A stretch of DNA of 7,958 nt from Lachnospiraceae bacterium. Its GTDB lineage: Bacteria > Bacillota > Clostridia > Lachnospirales > Lachnospiraceae. The translations under genes and the position numbers were made by a program. Location: the NCBI GenBank assembly GCA_017651385.1, contig JAGCCY010000296.1, positions 1-7,958 on the forward strand. The letters are read 5' to 3'. The stretch's first letter is position 1. Each line of letters begins with the position of its first letter. The notes below the pieces were generated by a model, which ran no database searches, had not been told where the DNA came from, and worked only from the letters and a program-made list of their open reading frames with translations. Shown here one piece after another: positions 1 to 7,308 of the stretch.

Positions 1-117
1 GCTCACTCCAATACGACCTGTGAAGCTACCGAACAGAACGAGCAGATCGTTGAGGAAGTTCAGGATATCGTTGAGCAGATGAACAATAACGCCGAAGAAC
101 TTAAGAAATTGAGATAA
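1..117 (+). CDS. 3' end of a probable methyl-accepting chemotaxis protein (partial)
   Basis: The frame is open from the first base of the window and ends with TAA at 115-117, giving the last 38 residues of a protein whose start lies outside. The segment is polar and helical, rich in Glu, Gln and Asn, and contains ATEQNEQIVEEVQDIVEQM followed by NNNAEELKKLR. This resembles the C-terminal end of the coiled-coil signalling domain of methyl-accepting chemotaxis proteins, where short Ala/Thr-Glu-Gln patches precede a terminal 'AEEL' helix. If that is correct, the protein would be a chemoreceptor signalling through CheA/CheW. Only the tail is visible, and other long coiled-coil proteins could look similar, so the identity is tentative. 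A strong terminator follows within 35 bases, so the gene is probably not co-transcribed with the ptb cluster. Confidence 0.5.
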   Translation, partial: AHSNTTCEATEQNEQIVEEVQDIVEQMNNNAEELKKLR

Positions 118-149
118 GAAAAAAGTTTACAAAAAGTTAACGTAAAAGT

Positions 150-181
150 AAGGGAGTTTCGTGATCGAGACTCCCTTTTTT
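150..181 (+). terminator. Intrinsic terminator after the chemoreceptor-like gene
   Basis: Positions 150-161 (AAGGGAGTTTCG) pair with 166-177 around a TGAT tetraloop, giving a 12-bp stem with one T-G wobble (158/169). A T-run at 176-181 follows, partly within the stem. This is a textbook Rho-independent terminator, placed 33 bases after the TAA stop of the upstream frame. Confidence 0.93.
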
Positions 182-183
182 AG

Positions 184-212
184 TGGACAGAGAAAGGTTT
201 GGGTGTTATTAT
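184..212 (+). promoter_or_regulatory. Probable sigma-A promoter of the ptb-buk(-secA-prfB) cluster
   Basis: A -35 box TGGACA (184-189) and a -10 box TATTAT (207-212) are separated by exactly 17 bases, each matching the consensus at five of six positions. TG at 204-205, one base before the -10 box, makes it an extended -10. The start of transcription would be near 219, giving a leader of about 70 nt before ptb. The leader contains a short inverted repeat (GCTCA 241-245, TGAGC 266-270) but no riboswitch that I recognise. Confidence 0.65.
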
Positions 213-289
213 TTTAACGATGGCTTTTTGTGAAAAATGGGCTCAAAGTACTAAAAAATGTAAACTGAGCTGTTTATAGGAGGATATAA

Positions 290-1213
290 ATGAGCAAGAA
301 TTTTGATGCAATTTTAAGTAAGGTAACGACATTCCCCAAGAAGACCGTTGCCGTTGCATGCGCACAGGATACACCCGTGCTTGAGGCAGTTAAGGCCGCA
401 AAAGAAAAAAACATAGCCGATTCGATCCTTGTCGGAGATGAAGACAAGATCCGCGAGATCGCAAAAGAGATAAATATGGATCTTTCAGACTATGAGATAA
501 TCGATGTAAAGGACACAATGGAAGCAGCTCTTACCGCAGTTAAGCTTGTCCATGAAGGTAAGGCGGATATCTACATGAAGGGACTTATCGATTCAAAGTC
601 ATTCCTTAAGGGACTTCTTGATAAGGAAGTCGGCTTAAGAAACCCCGACGTAAAAACACTTTCGCACGTCTGTGTGTTTGAGATCCCCGGTTTTGACCAT
701 CTTTTCTTCTTAACGGATGTGGCATTCTTACCTTATCCCACACTCGAGCAGAAGGTTGATATCATCAATAACACCGTTAAGGTATGTAATGCCTGCGGTA
801 TTGAAAATCCCAAGGTTGCACCTTTGGCAACCGTCGAAGTTGAAAATCCCAAGATGCCTTGTACCGTTGAAGCCGCTGAGCTTACAAGAATGAACGAGCG
901 CGGAGAGATAACGGGCTGTATCGTTGACGGACCTCTTTCAATGGACCTTGCGATCGAGCCTGAAGCAGCAAAGCACAAGGGTGCAACGGAGCGTAAGATC
1001 CAGGGTGATGCTGATATCCTTCTTTTCCCCGATATCCACGCAGGAAATCTTGTTTATAAGACACTTGTTCATACCACAAAGTGCAAGAACGGCTGTATCT
1101 TAACGGGTACAAGCGCACCTGCAATCCTTACCAGCCGTTCGGATACAATGGAAGTTAAGTTAAACTCCATCGCACTCGCAGCAGTTGTTGCAGAGTCCAT
1201 GAAGCAGCTTTGA
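290..1213 (+). CDS. ptb: Phosphate butyryltransferase
   Basis: This 307-residue protein has the length and motifs of phosphate acetyl/butyryltransferases. It would transfer the butyryl group from butyryl-CoA to phosphate, giving butyryl-phosphate and free CoA in the cytoplasm. Family motifs visible in order are YMKGLIDSKSFLKG (from about residue 95), PTLEQKVDIINNT, VDGPLSMDLAI (around 212-222), LLFPDIHAGN (244-253) and LTGTSAPAILTSRSD (271-285). The start is ATG 290, set by a perfect AGGAGG at 278-283 with a six-base spacer. Specificity for butyryl rather than acetyl groups is inferred mainly from the butyrate kinase gene 18 bases downstream. Related branched-chain acyl substrates cannot be excluded. 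The gene is probably first in its transcript, under the promoter at 184-212. Confidence 0.93.
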   Translation: MSKNFDAILSKVTTFPKKTVAVACAQDTPVLEAVKAAKEKNIADSILVGDEDKIREIAKEINMDLSDYEIIDVKDTMEAALTAVKLVHEGKADIYMKGLIDSKSFLKGLLDKEVGLRNPDVKTLSHVCVFEIPGFDHLFFLTDVAFLPYPTLEQKVDIINNTVKVCNACGIENPKVAPLATVEVENPKMPCTVEAAELTRMNERGEITGCIVDGPLSMDLAIEPEAAKHKGATERKIQGDADILLFPDIHAGNLVYKTLVHTTKCKNGCILTGTSAPAILTSRSDTMEVKLNSIALAAVVAESMKQL

Positions 1214-1231
1214 TCGATCAGGAGGAAAAAT

Positions 1232-2299
1232 ATGTCTTACGTAAGTTTAATCATAAATCCCGGTTCAACATCCACAAAGATCGGTGTTTTCGAAGACGAA
1301 ACACTTTTATTTGAAGAGACTCTTCGTCATACCACAGAAGAGATCGCACAGTACGGTTCGATCTTTGAACAGAAGGATTTCAGAAAAGAAGTGATCTTAA
1401 ACATCCTTAAGGAAAAGGATTTTGATCTTAAGAAGCTTAATTTCATCGTCGGAAGAGGCGGTATGTTAAAGCCCATTCCCGGCGGTACATATAAGGTATC
1501 GAATGCCCTTCTTAACGACCTTATCGTAGGAAAGCAGGGACAGCATGCATCCAATCTCGGCGGTATCCTTGCAAAGGAGATCGGTGATTCACTCGGTATC
1601 CCTTCATACATCGTAGATCCCGTTGTTGTGGATGAGCTTGAAGACATCGCAAGACTTTCGGGCGTTCCGGAGCTTCCCAGAAGAAGCGTATTCCATGCAC
1701 TCAATCAGAAGGCTGTAGCAAAGCGTTATGCCAAGGAGATCGGAAAGAAATACGAAGATTTAAATCTTATAGTAGTACATATGGGCGGCGGTGTTTCCGT
1801 AGGTGCTCATAAGGGCGGCAAGGTTGTTGATGTATTTAACGCTCTTGACGGTGAAGGTGCTTTTTCACCCGAGCGTGCGGGTGCCGTACCTCCAGGAGAT
1901 CTTGTAAAACTTTGCTTCTCTGGCAAGTACGATGAAAAGACAATATACAAAAAGCTCGTAGGTAACGGAGGCTTTAACGCATACCTTGGCACCAACGATG
2001 CAAGGATCGTTGAAGCAAAGGCAAAAGAAGGAGATCCCACGGCGCAGGCTGTATTCTCGGCATTCCATTATCAGGTAGCCAAGGATATCGGCGCTATGTC
2101 TACGGTATTGGGCGGCAAGGTCGATCAGATCATCCTGACCGGCGGTATCGCATACGGAAAGACCACATGCGATGCGATCAAGGCTAAGGTAGGCTGGATA
2201 GCACCTATTACCGTATATCCCGGTGAAGATGAGCTCCTTGCGCTCTGCCAGGGCGGACTCAGAGTTACATTGGGCGAAGAAAAGGCTATGGAGTATTGA
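1232..2299 (+). CDS. buk: Butyrate kinase
   Basis: The 355-residue product belongs to the acetate/butyrate kinase family of the ASKHA fold and would phosphorylate ADP from butyryl-phosphate, releasing butyrate and ATP. Visible signatures are the N-terminal phosphate-binding motif [13 protein letters not shown] (about residues 8-20), [14 protein letters not shown], the mid-protein [19 protein letters not shown] beginning at H183, [14 protein letters not shown], and the C-terminal nucleotide-binding segment LTGGIAYGK around 302-310. The length is normal for butyrate kinases and shorter than typical acetate kinases. The start ATG 1232 has AGGAGG at 1220-1225 with a six-base spacer. Together with ptb it forms the last two steps of the kinase route to butyrate. 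Branched-chain fatty acid kinases are close relatives, so the exact substrate is inferred. Confidence 0.94.
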   Translation: MSYVSLIINPGSTSTKIGVFEDETLLFEETLRHTTEEIAQYGSIFEQKDFRKEVILNILKEKDFDLKKLNFIVGRGGMLKPIPGGTYKVSNALLNDLIVGKQGQHASNLGGILAKEIGDSLGIPSYIVDPVVVDELEDIARLSGVPELPRRSVFHALNQKAVAKRYAKEIGKKYEDLNLIVVHMGGGVSVGAHKGGKVVDVFNALDGEGAFSPERAGAVPPGDLVKLCFSGKYDEKTIYKKLVGNGGFNAYLGTNDARIVEAKAKEGDPTAQAVFSAFHYQVAKDIGAMSTVLGGKVDQIILTGGIAYGKTTCDAIKAKVGWIAPITVYPGEDELLALCQGGLRVTLGEEKAMEY

Positions 2300-2314
2300 A
2301 AGGCATAGATTTTT

Positions 2315-4786
2315 ATGAGTGTTTTTGACAAAGTATTTGGTACACACAGCGAGCGTGAGATCAAGCACATTATCCCGCTTGTGGACAAAATAGAAGCAAT
2401 GCGTCCCGAAATGCTTAAGTTAAGTGACGCGGAGCTTCAGGCGAAGACCCCCGAGTTTAAGAAAAGATTATCGGAGGGAGCGTCGCTCGATGACCTTCTT
2501 GTTGAGGCTTTTGCGGTTGCAAGAGAGGCCACACGGCGTGTGATCGGTACGGAACATTACAGGGTTCAGATCATAGGCGGTATCATTCTTCATCAGTGCA
2601 GGATAGCCGAGATGAAGACAGGTGAAGGTAAGACACAGACAGATATCCTGCCGGTATATTTAAATGCGCTTGAAGGAAAAGGCGTTCATGTCGTAACAGT
2701 CAATGAATACCTTGCAAAGCGTGATGCCGAGTGGATGGGTGAAGTCCACAGATTTTTGGGACTTTCCGTAGGCGTTTCATTAAACGGACAGACACAGGCC
2801 GAAAAGCAGGAAGCATATAACTGCGATATTACCTATGTTACGAACAACGAGTTAGGTTTCGATTATCTTCGTGACAATATGGCGATTTACGAGAAAGACC
2901 TTGTGCTCAGGGATCTTCATTATGCGATCATCGATGAGGTCGACTCGATCTTGATAGATGAGGCGAGAACTCCTCTTATCATTTCGGGTCAGGGCACAAA
3001 GTCCACAAGTATATATTCGATGGCAGATATGCTTGCAAAGCAGATGCACAGAGGTAAGGATGTTGAGGACTTAGGCAAGCTCGATATCCTTATGGGTGTT
3101 GCAAGAGAAGAAGACGGTGACTTTGTGGTCAACGAAAAGGATAAGGTAATAACCCTTACCGAAAACGGTGTAAAAGAGACCGAAAACTTCTTCCATATAG
3201 ATAATCTTGCGGATCCCGAAAATGTGGATATACAGCATGCCGTTATCACAGCATTAAAGGCCAATAACCTTATGCATAAGGATAAGGATTATATCGTAAA
3301 AGACGGTGAGATCGTCATTATCGATGAGTTCACCGGACGTATCATGCCCGGACGCCGTTATTCGGACGGCCTCCATCAGGCGATAGAAGCAAAAGAAAGC
3401 GTAAAGATCAAGCGTGAAAGCAAGACTCTTGCTACCATTACTTTCCAGAACTTCTTCAATAAATACGAAAAGAAAGCCGGCATGACCGGTACCGCTCTTA
3501 CGGAAGAGCAGGAATTCCGTGATATATACGGTATGGATGTAATCGAGATCCCTACCAATAAGCCCGTTATCAGAATAGATTACGATGATTCGGTTTATGT
3601 TACGCGTGCCGAGAAACTTGAGGCCATAGTAAGAGATATCTGTGAGACTCATGCAAAGGGTCAGCCTATCCTGGTAGGTACCATCACGATCGAAGCATCC
3701 GAAGAGTTAAGCCGTATCCTTAAAAAGCAGGGTATACAGCACACGGTATTAAATGCGAAGTTCCATGAGATGGAAGCTGAGATAGTAGCACAGGCCGGAC
3801 AGCACGGTTCCGTTACGATCGCCACAAACATGGCAGGCCGTGGTACCGATATCAAGCTCGATGAGGAATCACGTGCGGCAGGCGGTCTTAAAGTAATAGG
3901 TACCGAAAGACATGAGTCAAGGCGTATCGATAACCAGTTAAGAGGTCGTTCGGGACGTCAGGGAGATCCCGGTGCATCCAAGTTCTATATTTCGCTCGAA
4001 GACGATCTTATGAGACTTTTCGGATCCGAAAAGACGAAAGCGATGTTTCAGAATCTCGGTATCGAGCATGGCCAGGAGATCCAGCATTCCATGATATCTA
4101 GAGCCATAGAAAAGGCTCAGAAGAAGATAGAGTCCAGAAACTTTGAAACACGTAAGCGGCTCCTTGAATACGATGAGGTCATGAACGAACAGCGTGAGAT
4201 CATTTACGCCGAGCGTAAGCGTGTTCTTAAGGGTGAGAGCATGCGTGATGTTGTCTATAAGATGATCACGGATGTCGTGGAGCGTGCTGTGGACCAGGTG
4301 ATCGGTGAAGATCAGAAGGCCGATGACTGGAACTATATAGAATTGAATCAGCTCATTCTTCCCGTTATCCCTCTTAAGCCTATCACACGTGAAAGGATCA
4401 GGGGAAACCGAAAGAACGAACTTTTACAGCAGCTTAAAGAAGAGGCTGTAAAACAGTACGAAGCCCAAGAGGCCGCGTTCCCGCAGCCCGAGATCATGCG
4501 TGAGATCGAGCGTATCGTCCTGCTTAAATCCATAGATTCAAAGTGGATGGTTCATATCGATGATATGGTCCAGCTTCGTGACGGTATCGGACTTGTGGCA
4601 TACGGTCAGAAGGATCCCGTTCAGGAATACAAGGCTCAGGCCTTTGATATGTTTGAGGATATGACCGAGAGTATACGCGAGCAGACCGTAACAATGCTTA
4701 CAAGGGTTCATGTGGGCAATTCCATCGAACGTGAGCAGGCTGCTAAGGTTACGGGTACCAACAAGGACGATACTCTTGCAAAGTAA
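2315..4786 (+). CDS. secA: Preprotein translocase ATPase SecA (frame stopped before its zinc tail)
   Basis: SecA is the cytoplasmic motor that drives unfolded preproteins through SecYEG using ATP. The 823 residues before the stop contain all catalytic parts: Walker A in MKTGEGKTQ (100-108), Walker B DEVD (207-210) followed by [31 protein letters not shown] upstream of it, the second nucleotide-binding domain with [12 protein letters not shown] and [12 protein letters not shown], and the helical scaffold ending in [17 protein letters not shown] and [11 protein letters not shown]. The start ATG 2315 fits the family N-terminus ([15 protein letters not shown]). Its ribosome site is weak: AAAGG at 2299-2303 overlaps the buk stop and sits 11 bases away, so translation may be coupled to buk. 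The odd feature is TAA at codon 824, just before an in-frame, intact SEC-C tail (4787-4882). Truncated SecA should keep ATPase and channel functions; loss of the zinc tail would affect SecB or phospholipid/ribosome contacts. Confidence 0.97.
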   Translation: MSVFDKVFGTHSEREIKHIIPLVDKIEAMRPEMLKLSDAELQAKTPEFKKRLSEGASLDDLLVEAFAVAREATRRVIGTEHYRVQIIGGIILHQCRIAEMKTGEGKTQTDILPVYLNALEGKGVHVVTVNEYLAKRDAEWMGEVHRFLGLSVGVSLNGQTQAEKQEAYNCDITYVTNNELGFDYLRDNMAIYEKDLVLRDLHYAIIDEVDSILIDEARTPLIISGQGTKSTSIYSMADMLAKQMHRGKDVEDLGKLDILMGVAREEDGDFVVNEKDKVITLTENGVKETENFFHIDNLADPENVDIQHAVITALKANNLMHKDKDYIVKDGEIVIIDEFTGRIMPGRRYSDGLHQAIEAKESVKIKRESKTLATITFQNFFNKYEKKAGMTGTALTEEQEFRDIYGMDVIEIPTNKPVIRIDYDDSVYVTRAEKLEAIVRDICETHAKGQPILVGTITIEASEELSRILKKQGIQHTVLNAKFHEMEAEIVAQAGQHGSVTIATNMAGRGTDIKLDEESRAAGGLKVIGTERHESRRIDNQLRGRSGRQGDPGASKFYISLEDDLMRLFGSEKTKAMFQNLGIEHGQEIQHSMISRAIEKAQKKIESRNFETRKRLLEYDEVMNEQREIIYAERKRVLKGESMRDVVYKMITDVVERAVDQVIGEDQKADDWNYIELNQLILPVIPLKPITRERIRGNRKNELLQQLKEEAVKQYEAQEAAFPQPEIMREIERIVLLKSIDSKWMVHIDDMVQLRDGIGLVAYGQKDPVQEYKAQAFDMFEDMTESIREQTVTMLTRVHVGNSIEREQAAKVTGTNKDDTLAK

Positions 4787-4882
4787 CCCACAAGAAGAGA
4801 CAAAAAGATCTATCCCAACGATCCATGCCCCTGCGGTTCGGGACTTAAATACAAGCAGTGCCATGGCAAAACCGCCAAATAG
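4784..4882 (+). other. secA: In-frame SecA C-terminal SEC-C zinc-binding tail separated by a TAA codon
   Basis: After TAA (4784-4786) the secA frame remains open for 31 codons to TAG at 4880-4882. Counting the stop as codon 824, the full frame would be 855 residues. The tail starts with a basic stretch ([13 protein letters not shown]) and holds a complete C-x-C-x-S-G-x5-C-H motif with C838, C840, C849 and H850, the classic SecA zinc site. No ATG, GTG or TTG lies in this frame between 4787 and the first cysteine, so independent initiation is not supported. The tail would be made only by readthrough or suppression of UAA, or if the TAA is a sequencing error or a recent mutation from a sense codon such as CAA, AAA or GAA. 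Confidence 0.9.
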
Positions 4883-4893
4883 GCATTCAGATT

Positions 4894-4898
4894 AGGAG
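4894..4898 (+). promoter_or_regulatory. Ribosome binding site that sets the prfB start
   Basis: AGGAG at 4894-4898 lies only four bases before ATG 4903, a short but usable spacer. It is 12 bases after the TAG that ends the SEC-C frame. The frame can be extended upstream to GTG 4858, but that start would lie within the SEC-C coding segment and has no ribosome site. The next ATG, at 4921, is too far (22 bases) from AGGAG. Confidence 0.7.
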
Positions 4899-4902
4899 CA
4901 TA

Positions 4903-6021
4903 ATGTTAATTCTCGATAACATGAAAAACGAGATCCAGGCTTATGAAGAACCTCTAAATGATATGGAGGAAAGCCTTGGGATCGCGGCAAAAGAAAAAAG
5001 AATAGAAGAGCTTGAGATGGAGATGGAAGCTCCAGGTTTCTGGGACAATCCGGACAGGTCCAATAAGCTCATGAAAGAACTTAAGGATCTAAAGAACCTT
5101 AAGGAGACGTATTTCGGCTTAAAGCAGCAATATGAAGATATTTTGACACTTATCGAGATGGGAGCCGAAGAGACGGATCCTTCTTATCCCGATGAAGTAA
5201 AATCCGAAATGGATGACTTTATCGAGAAGTTTGAAGATTTAAGGATATCCAATCTTTTAACGGGCGAATATGATAAGTGCAATGCCATCATGAGATTAAA
5301 TGCCGGCGCTGGCGGAACGGAATCCTGCGACTGGTGTCAGATGCTTTACAGAATGTACTGCAAGTGGGCAGACCGCAAAGGCTTTACGGTCGAAGAACTT
5401 GATTTCCTCGAAGGCGATGAAGCCGGTATCAAATCCGTTACATTCCAGATAAACGGTCTTAACGCATACGGCTACATGAAATCTGAAAAGGGTGTGCACA
5501 GACTTGTAAGAATATCCCCGTTCAATGCGCAGGGCAAACGTCAGACATCATTTGTGTCGATGGATGTAATGCCGGATATAGAAGAGGATCTTGATATCGA
5601 TATTCCCGAAGAGGATATACGAATAGACGTGTTCCGCTCAAGCGGTGCCGGCGGTCAGAAGGTCAATAAGACATCATCCGCGATCCGTATCACCCATCTT
5701 CCGACGGGAATAGTGGTACAGTGTCAGAACGAGCGAAGCCAGTATCAGAACAAGGATAAGGCTATGCAGATGCTGAAGGCAAAGCTGTATTTGCTTAAAA
5801 AAGAAGCGAATGCCGAGAAACTTTCCGACATCCGCGGTGAGATCAAAGAGATAGCTTGGGGTTCACAGATCCGTTCCTATTTCCTGCAGCCTTATACAAT
5901 GGTCAAGGATACGCGTACAAGTGCGGAAAATGCCAATGCCGGTGCGGTTTTGGACGGAGATATCGATCTTTTTATAAACGAATATCTAAAGTGGGTGAAT
6001 CGTTCCCCGGAGAATTCGTAG
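4903..6021 (+). CDS. prfB: Peptide chain release factor 2 (RF2)
   Basis: The 372-residue protein recognises UAA and UGA in the ribosomal A site and triggers peptide release. The RF2-specific tripeptide SPF is at 205-207, within VRISPFNAQGKRQTSF. The catalytic GGQ is at 250-252, within SGAGGQKVNKTSSAIR. Both fall at the same numbers as in E. coli RF2. The N-terminal helical domain with APGFWDNPD follows the family pattern. Residue 246, near GGQ, is Ser. Most bacterial prfB genes need a +1 frameshift at an in-frame UGA after codon 25; here the frame is continuous, with CTT as codon 25 and GGG as codon 26. The gene ends with TAG, a codon read by RF1 and not RF2. It follows secA, a frequent arrangement in Firmicutes, and its last 50 bases overlap the end of the convergent DUF975-like gene. 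Confidence 0.96.
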   Translation: MLILDNMKNEIQAYEEPLNDMEESLGIAAKEKRIEELEMEMEAPGFWDNPDRSNKLMKELKDLKNLKETYFGLKQQYEDILTLIEMGAEETDPSYPDEVKSEMDDFIEKFEDLRISNLLTGEYDKCNAIMRLNAGAGGTESCDWCQMLYRMYCKWADRKGFTVEELDFLEGDEAGIKSVTFQINGLNAYGYMKSEKGVHRLVRISPFNAQGKRQTSFVSMDVMPDIEEDLDIDIPEEDIRIDVFRSSGAGGQKVNKTSSAIRITHLPTGIVVQCQNERSQYQNKDKAMQMLKAKLYLLKKEANAEKLSDIRGEIKEIAWGSQIRSYFLQPYTMVKDTRTSAENANAGAVLDGDIDLFINEYLKWVNRSPENS

Positions 6022-6772
6022 GTTTGTTGAAATTATTCGGTGTCCAGGGCTCCTCTTTTATAAGATCGAGGTAGAAATTCGCGATAAGAGTCTGAAAGAA
6101 CGAAGCGAACCATAAAACACCGATTCCGCAGGCCAGGAAGCTTACAATGAATAACGGAATACATGAAAGGTAGGTTAATGCTAACCTGCCTTTTTTCTTT
6201 TTCATTAAATATATGGATTCCCTGAATATTTCGGGAACAGACCATTCGGGATGATCTGCAAGGATATAAAAAGAAGCGCCGAAATATAACCGGGATATGA
6301 ACATAATGATAAACTCAAGGATCGAAACCCCGATGAATGAGTAATAGTAATATTCATTCGGCACATATACGACTCCGAAATGAATGAGCACCGATGGAAT
6401 GAGACTTAAGACGGAGAAACCGGTAAAAATGGACTGAACAAGAATGGCTTTATCGGTAAGCCCTCTTATCCCGCGGAAGAGATCCGCCAAAGCAAGGCTT
6501 TCATCGCCTCTGGCTATCTTAAGATAGAAATTGACCTGTCCGAAGACAAGTATACCCAAAAGAAGATCGATTATCACGGTGATCACAAGACTCATAAGAT
6601 AGCCTGTGGTACTGATCGTGATCGAATTCCCCTGCGAAAAGAGCGTAAGCAGGATCTCTATTGATGACACAATAAGAGTCGCAAGTATTGCGACTCCGTA
6701 TTTGCCTATGAGCTGACCGCGCGCATTGGCAGCCAGTTCCCGTATTTTCTTTGACTTATAACCTTCGTCCAT
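5972..6772 (-). CDS. DUF975-like integral membrane protein
   Basis: This 266-residue protein is very hydrophobic, with about five to six membrane segments (roughly 24-46, 56-79, 110-130, 142-170, 197-220 and perhaps 220-235). Features that recall the DUF975 family are an N-terminal amphipathic start (SKKIRELAANARGQLIGKYG), the ARGDESLALADLFRGIRG loop (87-104), and the pattern ILADHPEWSVPEIFRESIYL-MKKKKGR (170-196) followed by a Cys/Gly-rich helix and NFYLDL. The function of DUF975 proteins is not established. The start is ATG 6772-6770, with AAGGG (6783-6779) six bases before it and overlapping the stop of the upstream gene, so it is probably translated with that gene. The C-terminal tail is Pro/Asn-rich, and its last residues are coded opposite the prfB end. 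The lysine run at 191-194 is encoded by the T-tract of the plus-strand terminator at 6166-6200. Confidence 0.8.
   Translation of the reverse strand: MDEGYKSKKIRELAANARGQLIGKYGVAILATLIVSSIEILLTLFSQGNSITISTTGYLMSLVITVIIDLLLGILVFGQVNFYLKIARGDESLALADLFRGIRGLTDKAILVQSIFTGFSVLSLIPSVLIHFGVVYVPNEYYYYSFIGVSILEFIIMFISRLYFGASFYILADHPEWSVPEIFRESIYLMKKKKGRLALTYLSCIPLFIVSFLACGIGVLWFASFFQTLIANFYLDLIKEEPWTPNNFNKPTNSPGNDSPTLDIRL
6166..6200 (+). terminator. Probable intrinsic terminator of prfB, inside the opposing gene
   Basis: On the plus strand, 6166-6177 (AAAGGTAGGTTA) pairs with 6182-6193 around an ATGC tetraloop, giving a 12-bp stem with one T-G wobble (6171/6188). T6191-T6196, then C and TTTTT, follow. 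It lies about 145 bases after the prfB stop and no better candidate is seen between. The minus-strand reading has no T-run after the stem, so the signal appears to be one-directional. Confidence 0.78.
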
Positions 6773-6781
6773 AACTAACCC

Positions 6782-7306
6782 TTAACCCTTGATATCAACG
6801 TTACCGCCGTTAAACATATCGGCATTGGCAAAATCCTGTCCTTTATGATAGGCATTGTCGTCGCCGTAATATTTTATCTTTGTGGTGGTAAGACCACCCG
6901 AGACATAAGTACGGCCGCACTCCGGACAGACCGCCGTATGGATGGATACTACCGCGCTTATGACCTTGCCGTTATTCTGAGCGGCATCGGTGTATGCATT
7001 GGAGACATGCTCCTGTTCGTGAGCCCTTACTCTGGCGCCCGCACTGCCGGGATCTATATGCTGTGGAGCTTTAAAAGAAACATTCTCGTCCGAACCGTCA
7101 ACATACTTTCGATGCTTACAGGTTTCGCATTCGGCCGGCGAAGATCGTCTGCCGGGCGATTTTTTCGTGGTCTCTCCCGCGTTTTCGACAATAACGGGTT
7201 TTTGCTCCGTGTTGGGCGACTGGACAGCAGCTGCCCTGTCAGTGCTTAAATTCTGAAAATCGCTGTTAACGAGATTCGACAAAGGGCCTATTATAGGGGA
7301 AGCCAT
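6782..7306 (-). CDS. Putative zinc metalloprotein with HExxH motif (SprA-like, uncharacterised)
   Basis: The 174-residue product has no signal peptide or membrane segment. Residues 1-58 are polar and probably disordered. The conserved-looking core begins with CETC (C60, C63), then VRAHEQEHVSNAY with an HExxH site (H96, E97, H100), then AVCPECGRTYVSGG (C127, C130). HExxH suggests a zinc peptidase site, and the two CxxC pairs could form a separate structural zinc knuckle. The VRAHEQEH and Y-x-x-GG elements recall the SprA-related putative metalloprotease family, but the Glu usually expected after GG is not present (GGLTTTK), so activity is uncertain. The start ATG 7306-7304 shares one base with the upstream stop (TAATG). 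An AAGGA at 7318-7314, seven bases before the ATG, supports it. The gene is the middle one of a minus-strand trio. Confidence 0.75.
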   Translation of the reverse strand: MASPIIGPLSNLVNSDFQNLSTDRAAAVQSPNTEQKPVIVENAGETTKKSPGRRSSPAECETCKHRKYVDGSDENVSFKAPQHIDPGSAGARVRAHEQEHVSNAYTDAAQNNGKVISAVVSIHTAVCPECGRTYVSGGLTTTKIKYYGDDNAYHKGQDFANADMFNGGNVDIKG

Positions 7307-7308
7307 TA
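7304..7308 (-). promoter_or_regulatory. TAATG stop/start overlap joining two minus-strand genes
   Basis: Read on the minus strand, TAA (7308-7306) of the small membrane protein shares its last A with ATG (7306-7304) of the HExxH protein. Such overlaps normally go with translational coupling, which suggests the two proteins are made in linked amounts. Confidence 0.8.

Noticed and set aside
228..247. Possible Rex (redox) operator before ptb
   Set aside because: A TTGTGA half-site exists at 228-233, and Rex controls butyrate genes in some clostridia, but the second half (around GCTCAAA) does not form the required palindrome.
241..270. Inverted repeat in the ptb leader (GCTCA/TGAGC)
   Set aside because: Only five base pairs with a 20-base loop and no T-run; too weak to call a regulatory structure.
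1865..2368. 167-codon minus-strand frame across the buk end and secA start
   Set aside because: It crosses two well-supported genes, has no ribosome site and no protein-family features; it is a mirror of biased codons.
4859..4868. Perfect 10-bp palindrome TGCCATGGCA in the SEC-C segment
   Set aside because: It is explained by the codons for the conserved Cys-His-Gly sequence and has no partner elements.
4858..4902. Upstream extension of prfB to GTG 4858
   Set aside because: It lies within the SEC-C coding segment in another frame, has no ribosome site, and the added residues do not resemble RF2. ATG 4903 has AGGAG and fits the family N-terminus.
5960..5974. AGAT-ATCG-ATCT hairpin with TTTT near the prfB end
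   Set aside because: The stem has only four AT-rich pairs and lies inside prfB coding sequence; the hairpin at 6166-6200 is far stronger.
6845..7249. 134-codon plus-strand frame opposite the HExxH gene
   Set aside because: No ribosome site, no recognisable motifs, and it lies fully opposite a gene with HExxH and CxxC motifs and tight operon spacing.
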